Shown: positions 45,901-54,431 of the stretch, one piece after another
How the letters are laid out: each line of letters begins with the position of its first letter
How positions within the stretch are numbered: position 1 is the stretch's first letter
NCBI RefSeq assembly: GCF_902498845.1
Contig: NZ_CABVLM010000018.1
Span: 1-64,000 of the forward strand
Length of the DNA: 64,000 bases
DNA from: Pseudoalteromonas rhizosphaerae
GTDB lineage: Bacteria > Pseudomonadota > Gammaproteobacteria > Enterobacterales > Alteromonadaceae
Direction of reading: 5' to 3'
Program-made: the position numbers and the translations under genes
The notes under the pieces: model-generated
What the model was told of the DNA's origin: nothing
The model's input: only the letters and a program-made list of their open reading frames with translations
Databases searched by the model: none

Positions 45901-46656
45901 AAAGAGCTAAAGCAAGTGATTGAACAACAACATGCCCGCCTATATGCTGCCATGATCACCGAGCGTCACTGGCCTGTTGATGAGTGGCATGAATATTTAC
46001 ACCAACATCCGGTGATGTTTCGCTTACTACAACGCACCTTATGGCAAGTACAACTTGATAATGATTGGCATACCTTTCGCCCGACTGAAGATGGTAGTTT
46101 AGTCGATGTAAATGATGACGAGGTTACGCTAATATCGGGTGCAAATACTCGTTTGCTCAGTGCTAATCAGCTTGATAAAGCCGCCCTTAAAGCATGGCAG
46201 CTACACTTAAAAGATTACAAAATAAAGCCACTTTTTGAGCAGCTCAAATCCGCTGATATTAGTGTTACACCTAAGCAAATTTCATTGGAGCATCATTTGG
46301 GCCTTATGAGTGATGCTTTTACTCTGCGCGGTTTACTAACCAAACTCGGTTACCAACGCGGTGAAACAGAAGATGGGGCGTTTTTTAATTACTACGAAAA
46401 ATCATTTGAGCAGGTAGGACTTCGCATTCAATTTGAGTTTAGTGGTAACTATTTACCAGAGGAAAATGAACCCGTTGCCATTTATGGCTGCAAAATATTT
46501 CAGCAAATTCAAGGTTCTCGCACGCGTAATCGCTATAAAACGATACCACTTGCGCAAGCGCCAGCAAATCTACTCAACGCTATCGCACTGGATTATCAAC
46601 ATGTTGCAAAAAAATGCCATGCAGATCCTAATTGGCTATCAAAATTACCGTGGTAA
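42928..46656 (+). CDS. DUF4132 protein, copy 2 (YehI-like)
   Basis: 1242 residues; tandem paralogue of copy 1. The N-terminal thirds are only moderately alike, while the last ~600 residues (from LLDALQQCGGDIS onward) are largely the same, including KKWFSGCKKELKQVI, HPVMFRLLQRTLWQV and HLKDYKIKPLFEQLKS. The middle carries HEAT-like helices. The end reads YQHVAKKCHADPNW, shared with copy 1. AGGACG lies before ATG. Two copies may form a heteromeric scaffold for the AAA+ ATPase encoded next. Confidence 0.82.
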   Translation: MLNTLNTPPNTDIAELLTLACKGYEIAESGLAHNVTHYLLHGENPRCLITLAQLPDTKSKQAPGCYDWEAAEAMWQVLMSTQSQQLDFLHRLGLVVACFNEPYFDAFSHVLSSFDNWFAYLLNFLNRQFKTHTASSVEQLPNRHTLLKLLKVYQLPSWYIDAFILERNNKYVPAEYAQYLLTHTNWLSVSNEPNFDQQLQQLHSEGRYIFCCQLTQYCELPNTLLPLVMTLADDSTSKVRQAAALAFTRLDTAMWVNYLKKHYQSANTTTQAHWITLISRYDAAQPLLTQWLSETKSNVLQQQITQTQHEYQLIQKSQYFDWQLPSLSPISISHDFPERWLDVCQQVLITEIAKAEQEIATAQQALLDYPQNCHQRQQRLASDRADLQGLRSLTPEQLAQALAQLQQRQIQTQPGYDIIYRLVDNKYAAQIIGEAKLMNQSDAQLVHFFLLATGLFYGLSTVLEEPHPSKLIQRDIKDIRQLQPVLHPFGISPSDLTNYILDIRHEPSGSLPIALESFEIWPLFAHYPQTMVLALDGQLSSATFSSSTDSWIIEPRLNDRIDSTRTTEQALALLADFPTIPPYWLERIYQLAFDNRKQVRKLAQYAVQQHELLIEKITTGLASSNKETRNLTAQWLTHLQHPDAKPALQDAITTEKDTTTRNQLLDALQQCGGDISYFITPAILAEEAATGLKKAAPKHMAWLQKAMLPNCHFRHGDPVEPSIIYWWCVLAVKLKQPQGSNLLRLYLSLLDDDSQARLGHFLLSAFISQDTLAPSDQQAHDYAQANKQREYNRYQDLAQYDWGQEYATRTLLDAYNACYNLYKSQLHGSAIKEKGLLALINGGNPQALLALIQPYMKKHYLRRTQIEAMISAIAHINNTVIIQFMLSIARQHRTQSIQALARELVGQIAKRNSWTTDELADRTIQTTGLEHIQDPTPFSFGNRTLQLQLSDSLKLQLLNEEGKVIKSLPQPRKEDSEEQINQTKKWFSGCKKELKQVIEQQHARLYAAMITERHWPVDEWHEYLHQHPVMFRLLQRTLWQVQLDNDWHTFRPTEDGSLVDVNDDEVTLISGANTRLLSANQLDKAALKAWQLHLKDYKIKPLFEQLKSADISVTPKQISLEHHLGLMSDAFTLRGLLTKLGYQRGETEDGAFFNYYEKSFEQVGLRIQFEFSGNYLPEENEPVAIYGCKIFQQIQGSRTRNRYKTIPLAQAPANLLNAIALDYQHVAKKCHADPNWLSKLPW

Positions 46657-46740
46657 CAAAGTTATTTATACTTCGTTGTTTGCCCTGACTCCGGCAAAGA
46701 ACGCTATATACAGTCAGAACTGTAGTAAAGGACGTACCTA

Positions 46741-47796
46741 ATGAATAAACAGATTATTCGTGCTCGCGCCGAACAACGCTATCAAGTTGAATTAGCACAG
46801 CTCATTGCCACTGATAGTGGTGCTCGCCCGAGCGGCTGGCAGCTTTCAGCAAGTGCCGTAAAACGCTTTATTTGTGGCGATAAACAGCACAATATCAGCC
46901 GTAAATATTATGGTGATGATGCGCTTGTTGAACGTGCGATTGTCAGCCTAATGGGCAACAATGGCTTGATGATGGTCGGTGAACCCGGCACTGCAAAATC
47001 AATGCTCTCAGAACTACTTGCCGCAGCAATAAGCGGTACCAGTGAGTTACTCATTCAAGGCACTGCTGGCACCACAGAAGAGCAGGTAAAATATAGTTGG
47101 AATTTTGCCATGCTGCTAGCCAATGGCCCAAGCTTTGATGCGCTACTAAAAAGTCCTATTTATACTGCTATGGAGCAAGGTAAATTAGTTCGTATTGAAG
47201 AGATCACTCGCTGCCCGCAGGAAATCCAAGATGTGCTTATTTCCTTAATGTCGGAAAAAACACTCACCATCCCAGAGCTGGGGATCGCCATTCAAGCCAA
47301 ACCAGGATTTAATGTAATTGCCACCGCCAACTTACTCGACCGCGGCGTAAATGAGATGTCGAGCGCCCTTAAACGTCGCTTTAATTTTGAAACAGTGCCA
47401 GTACTTAATGATGTAAAACTAGAGAAAGAGCTTATTTTATCTCAGGTCAATGCCCGCTTTATTAACGAAGCACAGCAACCACAAATTAATGAAGAGTTAG
47501 TACAGTTATTAGTACAGGTATTTCATGACTTGCGTAACAACTTTGGTGCACAATCTTTAGATGCTACTTTATCAACTGCCGAAGCGGTCAATATTGTGCA
47601 TTCTTGTGCCTTACATAGTCTCTATTGGCATCAACCCATGAGTGCTGAGCAGTTAGTACAACAGATGCACGGCACCTTGGTTAAAGATAAACCCGATGAC
47701 ATTAAAAAATTGGCTCACTATCTTGATGCTGTTGTACGTGAACGCAAAGAGTGGCGTGCTTTTTTTGATGCAGGTAAAGCGTTGTGGATGAAATAA
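46741..47796 (+). CDS. yehL: MoxR-type AAA+ ATPase (YehL-like)
   Basis: 351 residues. Walker A GEPGTAKSM near 82, Walker B region LVRIEEITRCPQEIQD near 155 (Glu where most MoxR proteins have the first Asp), sensor 1 VIATANLLDRGVNEM, and the arginine-containing ALKRRFNFE. MoxR ATPases work with VWA-domain partners to assemble or activate protein or metal complexes, and a VWA gene follows two genes later. It overlaps the DUF5682 gene by 13 bases. Symbol given by similarity to the E. coli cluster. Confidence 0.85.
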   Translation: MNKQIIRARAEQRYQVELAQLIATDSGARPSGWQLSASAVKRFICGDKQHNISRKYYGDDALVERAIVSLMGNNGLMMVGEPGTAKSMLSELLAAAISGTSELLIQGTAGTTEEQVKYSWNFAMLLANGPSFDALLKSPIYTAMEQGKLVRIEEITRCPQEIQDVLISLMSEKTLTIPELGIAIQAKPGFNVIATANLLDRGVNEMSSALKRRFNFETVPVLNDVKLEKELILSQVNARFINEAQQPQINEELVQLLVQVFHDLRNNFGAQSLDATLSTAEAVNIVHSCALHSLYWHQPMSAEQLVQQMHGTLVKDKPDDIKKLAHYLDAVVRERKEWRAFFDAGKALWMK

Positions 47797-50015
47797 CACC
47801 AGATAACAACGGCTTTAGCCAAGCATTAGCAAAGCTCAGCCAACGTTATTTACATGATGAAAAAGTACGTTGGTTACCTGTGCGTCATCACAGCCCTGCT
47901 TGTGCGCATTTTGCTTTAGCTCAATTAAACGCTTGGCAACCAGATGTTGTATTGATTGAAGCACCGCACAGTTTTGGGCAACACCTTGGCCTATTGCAAA
48001 ACAAGCATGTGGTGCCACCGATTGCAGTTTATCAACAGCAAAGCTATTTTCCTTTCGCTGAAAATAGCCCTGAGTGGCAAGCACTGCGCTGGGCTGGTGA
48101 CAACCACGTGCCAGTACAATTTATTGACTTAGACAGCACTGACGAGCAGCAAGAAGAACCACTTGATCGCTACAGCGATGCCCGTATTTTAAGCTCAAGC
48201 TATAGTCGTCAGCTACAACAAACCATGGGTTGCCGTGATGCCGATGAGCTTTGGCTGCGCTTATTTGAGCTACAAAATTTTGAAAGTGCGAATGATTTTT
48301 TTGAGCAAGTATTACTATTTTGTGCTGCTAGCCGCCTTTATTATGATCAAAAAAGTTTGCAGCAACTAGGCGATCTAGACCGCGAGAAACAAATGCGTGC
48401 CTGCATTCGCGCAGCTAGTCATGATTATCAACGCATCGCGGTAATGACCGGCGGTTTCCATACCAGTGCACTGTTTGATTACGAGCAAGAATCAACTTCT
48501 ATTCGTAAAAGTACTGAGGATAGTTTTGTGATCCGTTACAGCGATTCTTTACTTGATGCTCATCAAGGCTACCAGGCGGGAATGCCCTACCCTGCGTTTT
48601 GCCGTTGGCTGTTTGAACAACGTTCATTATCAGCCTGTGATTGGCTACTGTATTTATTAGCACAAATGCCTAAGTTAACGCTGATAGCTAAACAAAATGT
48701 TTTTGAGCATCTAAGTCAGCTCTGTCAGTTGCGGGGAATTGTGCGCGCTGGTTGCTATGATCTACTCGATTCTTTAGGAAGTTGCCAATTTAAACAACAA
48801 AGTAGCTCGCGCGACTATCGACCTTGGCAGCAGCTGTTGCGTGGCGAAAACATGGGACAACTACCAGCAAATCAACGTAATTTGCCATTAGTCGATGATG
48901 TATTAGCCCATTGCAAACATGTACAGCTGACAATTGGTACAATTAATCGTAGCCATTTTTCTTTATATGAATTAACCGAGCGGCAACGCCAGCGCCGCCA
49001 ACTATTGAGCCAATTACTATTTTTAGACATCGGCTTTTGCCAATACGAACAAAGCATGCATGCCTTTTATAATATTCATACAGCCGCAAAGCATGAGAGC
49101 TGGCGCTACCATTGGACCCCTTCAGTAGAAGTGGCATTAATTGAATTAAGTACTTTAGGCGGCACTCTCAAAACAGTTGTACAGCATCGCTTGGCGCAAC
49201 AAAGTGAAAGCGATTTGCCACAAATGCTTGATAAATTAATACTGTCACTTCAATTAGGCATGCAATATCAATTTAACTCGGTTGCAATAACCCGTGAAAT
49301 AAACGATTGCAGTACCATAAAAATACTATCAGATAGCTTCATTAAGTTATATCGCACCAGTAAGCACCCGCTTTTTAATGACTACCACCAGCAACTCGAC
49401 GCATTAATTACACCGTTGTGGCGTCAATTAAGCTTTCACTTGCCCTCGTTAAATCAACTACCTGAAGATGAAGCGCTACAAGTACTGTTGTCATTACAAG
49501 CTATTGCACGCCAACAAATGGAAGTACTTAAACAACCTTGGCGTGAGCGTTTACACTGGCTAATAGAACACAATGAACACACCCCTACCCTTTGGTTTGC
49601 GCTTAAAGCGTTGGCTGTAGACTTAGATGAGTTAGACCCTGCCTCTTTATTAAATGAACTACAACGCTATAGCGGCGACCGTTTCACTATTTTGCGCACA
49701 CTGCTGACGGTTGTGCCCCATTGGCTCAATTATCAAAACGGGTTATTGCCACTGCTCAATCACAGTATTGAGCAACTCGATGATGAGCAGTTTGTTGAGC
49801 AGTTACCACAATTACGTGGGCTATTTTGCGATAAAGATGCACGAGAAATTGATGGTATTAGCCAGCAACTCGGTACACTTAATCAATGGCAACAGCAATT
49901 AAATTGGCTCAATGAAGATATCAGCGAGCATGATGTAAACCAAGCAATGTTATTAGATAAACAATTACAACAGCAACTGCTTGAACAAGGATTAAGTGCA
50001 TGGACTACTCGCTAA
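47784..50015 (+). CDS. yehM: DUF5682 family protein (YehM-like)
   Basis: 743 residues, GTG start overlapping the ATPase gene. N-terminal WLPVRHHSPACAHFALAQL...VVLIEAPHSFGQHL and later AVMTGGFHTSALFDYE are typical of DUF5682, whose conserved His/Glu residues suggest a metal or hydrolase-like site. The C-terminal half is helical. It occurs regularly beside MoxR and VWA genes; no activity is known to me. It overlaps the VWA gene by 16 bases. Confidence 0.82.
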   Translation: MDEITPDNNGFSQALAKLSQRYLHDEKVRWLPVRHHSPACAHFALAQLNAWQPDVVLIEAPHSFGQHLGLLQNKHVVPPIAVYQQQSYFPFAENSPEWQALRWAGDNHVPVQFIDLDSTDEQQEEPLDRYSDARILSSSYSRQLQQTMGCRDADELWLRLFELQNFESANDFFEQVLLFCAASRLYYDQKSLQQLGDLDREKQMRACIRAASHDYQRIAVMTGGFHTSALFDYEQESTSIRKSTEDSFVIRYSDSLLDAHQGYQAGMPYPAFCRWLFEQRSLSACDWLLYLLAQMPKLTLIAKQNVFEHLSQLCQLRGIVRAGCYDLLDSLGSCQFKQQSSSRDYRPWQQLLRGENMGQLPANQRNLPLVDDVLAHCKHVQLTIGTINRSHFSLYELTERQRQRRQLLSQLLFLDIGFCQYEQSMHAFYNIHTAAKHESWRYHWTPSVEVALIELSTLGGTLKTVVQHRLAQQSESDLPQMLDKLILSLQLGMQYQFNSVAITREINDCSTIKILSDSFIKLYRTSKHPLFNDYHQQLDALITPLWRQLSFHLPSLNQLPEDEALQVLLSLQAIARQQMEVLKQPWRERLHWLIEHNEHTPTLWFALKALAVDLDELDPASLLNELQRYSGDRFTILRTLLTVVPHWLNYQNGLLPLLNHSIEQLDDEQFVEQLPQLRGLFCDKDAREIDGISQQLGTLNQWQQQLNWLNEDISEHDVNQAMLLDKQLQQQLLEQGLSAWTTR

Positions 50016-51109
50016 AACAGCGCTGGCGTTTAGTATTAGGGCGCTATGCTGAATCACTTGATACCAGTTTATCAAGTGAGCAAAATCAACAAGACCAAGT
50101 CCTTGAGCAACTCTACCAACAGGGTTTAAAAGAGCGAGGTTTTCAAATATCGGGGGGCTTAGAAGCAAGCCAGCCATCGGTAGTACAATGGCTCGATAAC
50201 GCTGAAAAGCTGTTTCCTAAAAGTGTTAATGACACCTTGCAACATCAAGCATTAGAGCGCTTTAATCTTAAGCAGCTGTTAGAAGAACCACGAGTACTAC
50301 AAAATATTTCACCCTCTATGGGGTTGTTAAAGCAATTAATGAGTATTTCAGCGCATACCAACCCTAAATTACAGCAGCAAGTGCAACAAATCATTACAAC
50401 TGTAGTAGAGGATTTGCTAAAGCAATTACGACCACTGTTTAATAACAAGCTCAATGGTAAGCTAAATCGCCAAGCGCACAGTCCACAAAAACGACTTGCT
50501 AACTTAGATTGGCAAACAAGTATTCGCAAGAACCTTAAACACTTTGATGGCAAACGCGTGCTATTTGAGCGCATTTACTTTCATGCTCGCCAGCAACCAC
50601 AATTGCCTTGGCACGTTGTTTTATGTATCGACCAATCAGGCTCTATGTCCAGTTCTATGGTGTATTCAGCGGTGATCGCTGGTATTTTAAAACAACTACC
50701 GTGTATTAAACTCTCGCTGGTGGTATTCGATACACAAGTCGTAGATCTGACCGATCAAGCTGACGATCCCGTAAAAGTATTGCTCTCGACTCAACTTGGT
50801 GGTGGCACTTTAATTGCTAAAGCATGGCAATACTGTGAGCAGCTAATCGAGACTCCTTCGCGTACCATTATTGCTACCGTGTCTGATTTTTGTGAAGGTG
50901 GCCCTGAGCAAGCAATGTTTCAACAAGCTCAGCATCTTATTGATAGTGGGGTGACAATGTTAGGCATGACCGCATTGAGCCCTGAATCAATACCTTTTTA
51001 TGATACTAACGCGACAGCCAAACTTAGCCGTATGAAAATGCAGATTGCTTCATTAACGCCTGACCACTTTGCAAATTGGCTAGCATCCACGATGGGATTA
51101 CAAAAATGA
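50000..51109 (+). CDS. yehP: VWA-domain protein (YehP-like)
   Basis: 369 residues. A helical N-terminal half (about 1-200) precedes a von Willebrand A domain with MIDAS motif CIDQSGSMSSSM near 210-221, the second metal-site Thr in GGGTLIAKA and TVSDFCEGG near 295-303. It binds Mg2+ and is the expected partner of the MoxR-type ATPase. Overlaps the DUF5682 gene. Its stop codon TGA overlaps an eight-codon frame leading to the next gene. Confidence 0.88.
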   Translation: MDYSLKQRWRLVLGRYAESLDTSLSSEQNQQDQVLEQLYQQGLKERGFQISGGLEASQPSVVQWLDNAEKLFPKSVNDTLQHQALERFNLKQLLEEPRVLQNISPSMGLLKQLMSISAHTNPKLQQQVQQIITTVVEDLLKQLRPLFNNKLNGKLNRQAHSPQKRLANLDWQTSIRKNLKHFDGKRVLFERIYFHARQQPQLPWHVVLCIDQSGSMSSSMVYSAVIAGILKQLPCIKLSLVVFDTQVVDLTDQADDPVKVLLSTQLGGGTLIAKAWQYCEQLIETPSRTIIATVSDFCEGGPEQAMFQQAQHLIDSGVTMLGMTALSPESIPFYDTNATAKLSRMKMQIASLTPDHFANWLASTMGLQK

Positions 51110-51132
51110 GCAGCATGAGCATAAAACAATAA
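51106..51132 (+). other. Eight-codon bridging frame between the VWA and SWIM genes
   Basis: ATG at 51106 overlaps the VWA gene's TGA (ATGA). It encodes MSSMSIKQ and ends in TAA at 51130-51132, whose last A is the first base of the SWIM gene's ATG (TAATG). No purine-rich ribosome site precedes the SWIM gene, so ribosomes could be passed along by re-initiation. Confidence 0.4.
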
Positions 51133-52937
51133 TGGATATCAGTATTTTTGAAACCCTCGCCAGTGCGGGGTTAGTCCGCCGAGCACAAAAAGCGCTCGAT
51201 AAATCCAGCCCACATATAAGTGGCGCTTCGCCAATTCAGTTTACATTCGAAGGCCAGCAAGGTGTACTGGATTTACATAATCCTAATAATAGCCAATGTG
51301 ATTGCGCCGCAAATGGTATTTGTAAGCATATCATTGCAGCCAGCATATTTGCTTGGCAACAAGCGCCAGTATCTGCAGCAACGATTGAAGAAAATGAAGT
51401 GCCGCAAATCGATACTAATACGTTATTAGCCAGTGCTGGCAAAGTAAAAATACGCCAGCTTTATCGTCAAGTTCAGCGTCGTTGGCAAGCTGACATCGTG
51501 CAACAAAGCGCGCAGGTTTGCATTACTATCAAGGAGCACACGCTCCATTTTACTAACGTAACCACAATTAATGATATTATCTGCAATGAAGATAGCCAAG
51601 CATACGCACTACTGGGCGTTTACTTGTGGCTTGAGCAACAAGGTGAAATGCTGCAATGGCCCGACTGGTTGCAACTAGAACAAGAGCACCAAAAAACACT
51701 ATTAAACCAAACACAAACGCAGCTTAAGCAGGCATGCTACGCTGAGCTCATTATGCTTGCAGGAGTACCCTTAGCGCAACTGCGCAGTGAATCACTGCTC
51801 ACTATTGAATTACTGCAGATCCCGATGGAAAAGGCAGGCTTTAACATTGCACCACTAAAACGTTTATGCGGCACACTCGCACGCTATCTTAGTGGTGAAC
51901 ATCTGCGAGACAAACGCACTGTTTTGCTTGAACTAGCACACGTTTTGGTGATGCTTGAACGCCAAGAGCAAACACAAACGCAAGATGCTGAACATATTTG
52001 TCCTCCACAGCAGTTGTTATGTTTAGGCGGTTATCCGTGGCGTCGTAGCAGTGGCGCACATGGATTGACGTTGGTTTTACAAGACGAATACGGCCGCTTT
52101 ATTACGCTTGCCGAAAGTCGCACAACAACCGAGCAAACACTTAACTATAGCCAAATCTGGCAAGCAAACCAATTACTTGAAGGTGCGCCTTCTGGCAGCA
52201 ATTGGTTTGGGCAAACACAACGTATTTCAAACGCTCAGCTCAATGGCTGGCAGCGGCTTCGCCAACTTAAAAAGACCTATGTTGAACCAAGCGAACAACC
52301 ACTAAATCCACAATTCATCGATGATATAACACTGATTGATTGGCAAAACGACTATGTATGTTTTGCGCCAAGTTATAGTCATCAACACACATTTGATGAA
52401 GCCACGCAATGTATGCGGCTTAGCTATCAAGATAAACAGCACAATACGATCTTTTTTAGCTTGCCTTATAGCGAGCTGGCACACCATGCGATCAATAATA
52501 TGATGCTATTTAAGCAGCAATTGCCACAGCTCATTGTGGCTCGTATTGAGCGCGATAGCACGCAGTGGCAGTTACGTCCGATTACTGTAAAACTGGATCG
52601 TTGGATTAATCTCTATTTTGATGATTTAACCGACAACAAAACAACTAATATATTTAGCAACTGGCTTGCAAAACAATCTCCACAGCCGCAACTGTCATCG
52701 CCAAGACGAGATAAAGTGCAGCAATTTTTGCTAAAAGTGCTCGATGAATTAGCACAAAGCCATATTATGCCTCAGCAATCACTCAGTGAAATGGCGCAAA
52801 AATTAGGACTGCGCACGTTGAGCCATTTTTTAAGTAACTCTGGGCCAGAACATCGTTTAAAAGCAGCTTACTGCGCCGAGCAGCTACTACAGTTAAGCAG
52901 TCTTAAACCTGTAAAGTTCAATGAGCTGAAAAACTAA
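51132..52937 (+). CDS. yehQ: SWIM zinc-finger protein (YehQ-like)
   Basis: 601 residues. The SWIM motif is at about 55-68: CDCAANGICKHIIAA, i.e. CxC followed by CxH, a zinc-binding module that contacts nucleic acid or protein. The rest is mostly helical with WPDWLQLEQEHQ and a long C-terminal region without other known motifs. Last gene of the six-gene DUF4132-MoxR-DUF5682-VWA-SWIM unit, matching the order in E. coli. Confidence 0.82.
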   Translation: MDISIFETLASAGLVRRAQKALDKSSPHISGASPIQFTFEGQQGVLDLHNPNNSQCDCAANGICKHIIAASIFAWQQAPVSAATIEENEVPQIDTNTLLASAGKVKIRQLYRQVQRRWQADIVQQSAQVCITIKEHTLHFTNVTTINDIICNEDSQAYALLGVYLWLEQQGEMLQWPDWLQLEQEHQKTLLNQTQTQLKQACYAELIMLAGVPLAQLRSESLLTIELLQIPMEKAGFNIAPLKRLCGTLARYLSGEHLRDKRTVLLELAHVLVMLERQEQTQTQDAEHICPPQQLLCLGGYPWRRSSGAHGLTLVLQDEYGRFITLAESRTTTEQTLNYSQIWQANQLLEGAPSGSNWFGQTQRISNAQLNGWQRLRQLKKTYVEPSEQPLNPQFIDDITLIDWQNDYVCFAPSYSHQHTFDEATQCMRLSYQDKQHNTIFFSLPYSELAHHAINNMMLFKQQLPQLIVARIERDSTQWQLRPITVKLDRWINLYFDDLTDNKTTNIFSNWLAKQSPQPQLSSPRRDKVQQFLLKVLDELAQSHIMPQQSLSEMAQKLGLRTLSHFLSNSGPEHRLKAAYCAEQLLQLSSLKPVKFNELKN

Positions 52938-53058
52938 GTGCTGATTAAAGTTCAGCTATATTATGCATTTTTTTAGGGAGTATTATTGAGTATAACAGTA
53001 AGCCCTTTTGCGCTGCCAAAACGGTACGCATGCTTGTAATTGGAGTCGGGAGATCCGC

Positions 53059-53211
53059 ATGGGTTTTGCCCCTACACGATTAAAACTGAGTAATGGTGAG
53101 CAGATCATCGCTAACGGGGAGCTTAATTTTATCGATATAAACCAAGTTGATGCAACGCAAACAAACGTAGGCAAGTTACCAAAGAGTATGAATAAACTTC
53201 CTTCTGTTTAA
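53059..53211 (+). CDS. Doubtful 50-residue open frame
   Basis: In the 339-base gap between the SWIM and DKNYY genes. ATG at 53059 follows GGGAG; the product (MGFAPTRLKLSNGEQIIANG...) matches nothing I know. Another short frame starts at a TTG at 52986 after AGGGAG and stops after 17 codons. This may be a decayed gene or chance; the rest of the gap shows no feature. Confidence 0.2.
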   Translation: MGFAPTRLKLSNGEQIIANGELNFIDINQVDATQTNVGKLPKSMNKLPSV

Positions 53212-53276
53212 TCATTTTCAACAGCAAATTACCTCGTTCATCGCAACGCCCTAACAGGTCCTATATTTTTCTAAAC

Positions 53277-54353
53277 TTAGCGCGTTGCAACAATCTCACC
53301 GCGAAAATAATAATGATATTTATCGTAAGCATCCGAATGAGTTTGTTCATCATATTGAGTGACTTTAAAGCTGTCAGCATCGACTTGTGTCATCGGCTTT
53401 GCCGACTTATATTGAGTTACGTAATAAACAGTCTCACCACTGCGATAGTAGTCGCGTTGAAAAATTTCAAAATTGCTGGGATCAGCCCCCATCAATACAT
53501 GACTATCTTCACCATTTAAGTAAAAAATATGCTGATTATCGCTAGCAAAGTTCTCGTCTAATCGTGTAAAACTGGCGGTATCTACATCAATGTCAGTTAA
53601 GATGGCTATATTTGCGTAAAAGATATGTTGCTGGTCTTTACCGTAACTATCATCGATAGGTTTAAATGACTGCGCATCTATTTCAGGCACTGGCTCATCG
53701 TTATGGTAAATGACTTGTCGGCCTTTCCTTCCAGAGATATTCCAAAAGCTATAAGAATAGGCCTTATAACTTTTAGGATCAGCTCCTGCAACAATACGCT
53801 CGCCTTTAACCACTTGCGAATCATTAATCCAATAAAGATCAGTACCAATAATCTTAGCCTTTAGATTATCAGAGTTAACACCGCTAATGGCGTTACCACA
53901 GTAGTAAAGGTGCTGTTTATCTTTGGCGTATAATGCAGCGTCATAGGTATTCAAATTGGCTAAACTGTAAGTAGTAAAGCTTTCAGCGTCAGCGTTTTCT
54001 ATTAACTTAGCATTAAAGTAAACATGCTGGTCAACAACGCAATAACCCGCATTGGCAATACCTCGAAGCAGATTACTGATCATACCCGTATAGCCAAATA
54101 TCACAAAGAAAAACCCAATAACAACAGCACTTATCAGCGCCATTTTATAACTATCAATACCAAAATAACTGCCGCCAAATAAACCAATAAGCAAAAATAA
54201 TGGTACTGGAAAACTTAATATGAGTATGGCAGAGAACACTTTTTGCTTATTATTCATCGCGCCAGGGGCACCAAACATCATCGGCGACATCATCATCATG
54301 CTTCCCCAAAAGCACAGTGCCAACGTGACTAAGATATTAATTACTACAGACAT
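53277..54353 (-). CDS. DKNYY-repeat membrane protein
   Basis: 358 residues. Three membrane helices at the N terminus (about 3-25, 37-58, 68-95) are followed by tandem DKNYY-type units (KDKQHLYYCGNAISG, KDQQHIFYANIAI, SDNQHIFYLNGE, YDKYHYYFRGE), short beta repeats with a Asp/aromatic pattern. The family is common in bacteria, mostly surface-exposed or periplasmic, and has no assigned function. Stands alone. Confidence 0.75.
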   Translation of the reverse strand: MSVVINILVTLALCFWGSMMMMSPMMFGAPGAMNNKQKVFSAILILSFPVPLFLLIGLFGGSYFGIDSYKMALISAVVIGFFFVIFGYTGMISNLLRGIANAGYCVVDQHVYFNAKLIENADAESFTTYSLANLNTYDAALYAKDKQHLYYCGNAISGVNSDNLKAKIIGTDLYWINDSQVVKGERIVAGADPKSYKAYSYSFWNISGRKGRQVIYHNDEPVPEIDAQSFKPIDDSYGKDQQHIFYANIAILTDIDVDTASFTRLDENFASDNQHIFYLNGEDSHVLMGADPSNFEIFQRDYYRSGETVYYVTQYKSAKPMTQVDADSFKVTQYDEQTHSDAYDKYHYYFRGEIVATR

Positions 54354-54431
54354 TATCTTCCTTGTTTAATTAGTGGTATTGGTATCATACAACAACCAAT
54401 ATTTTTACTTAATTGTAGAATGAATATAAAG

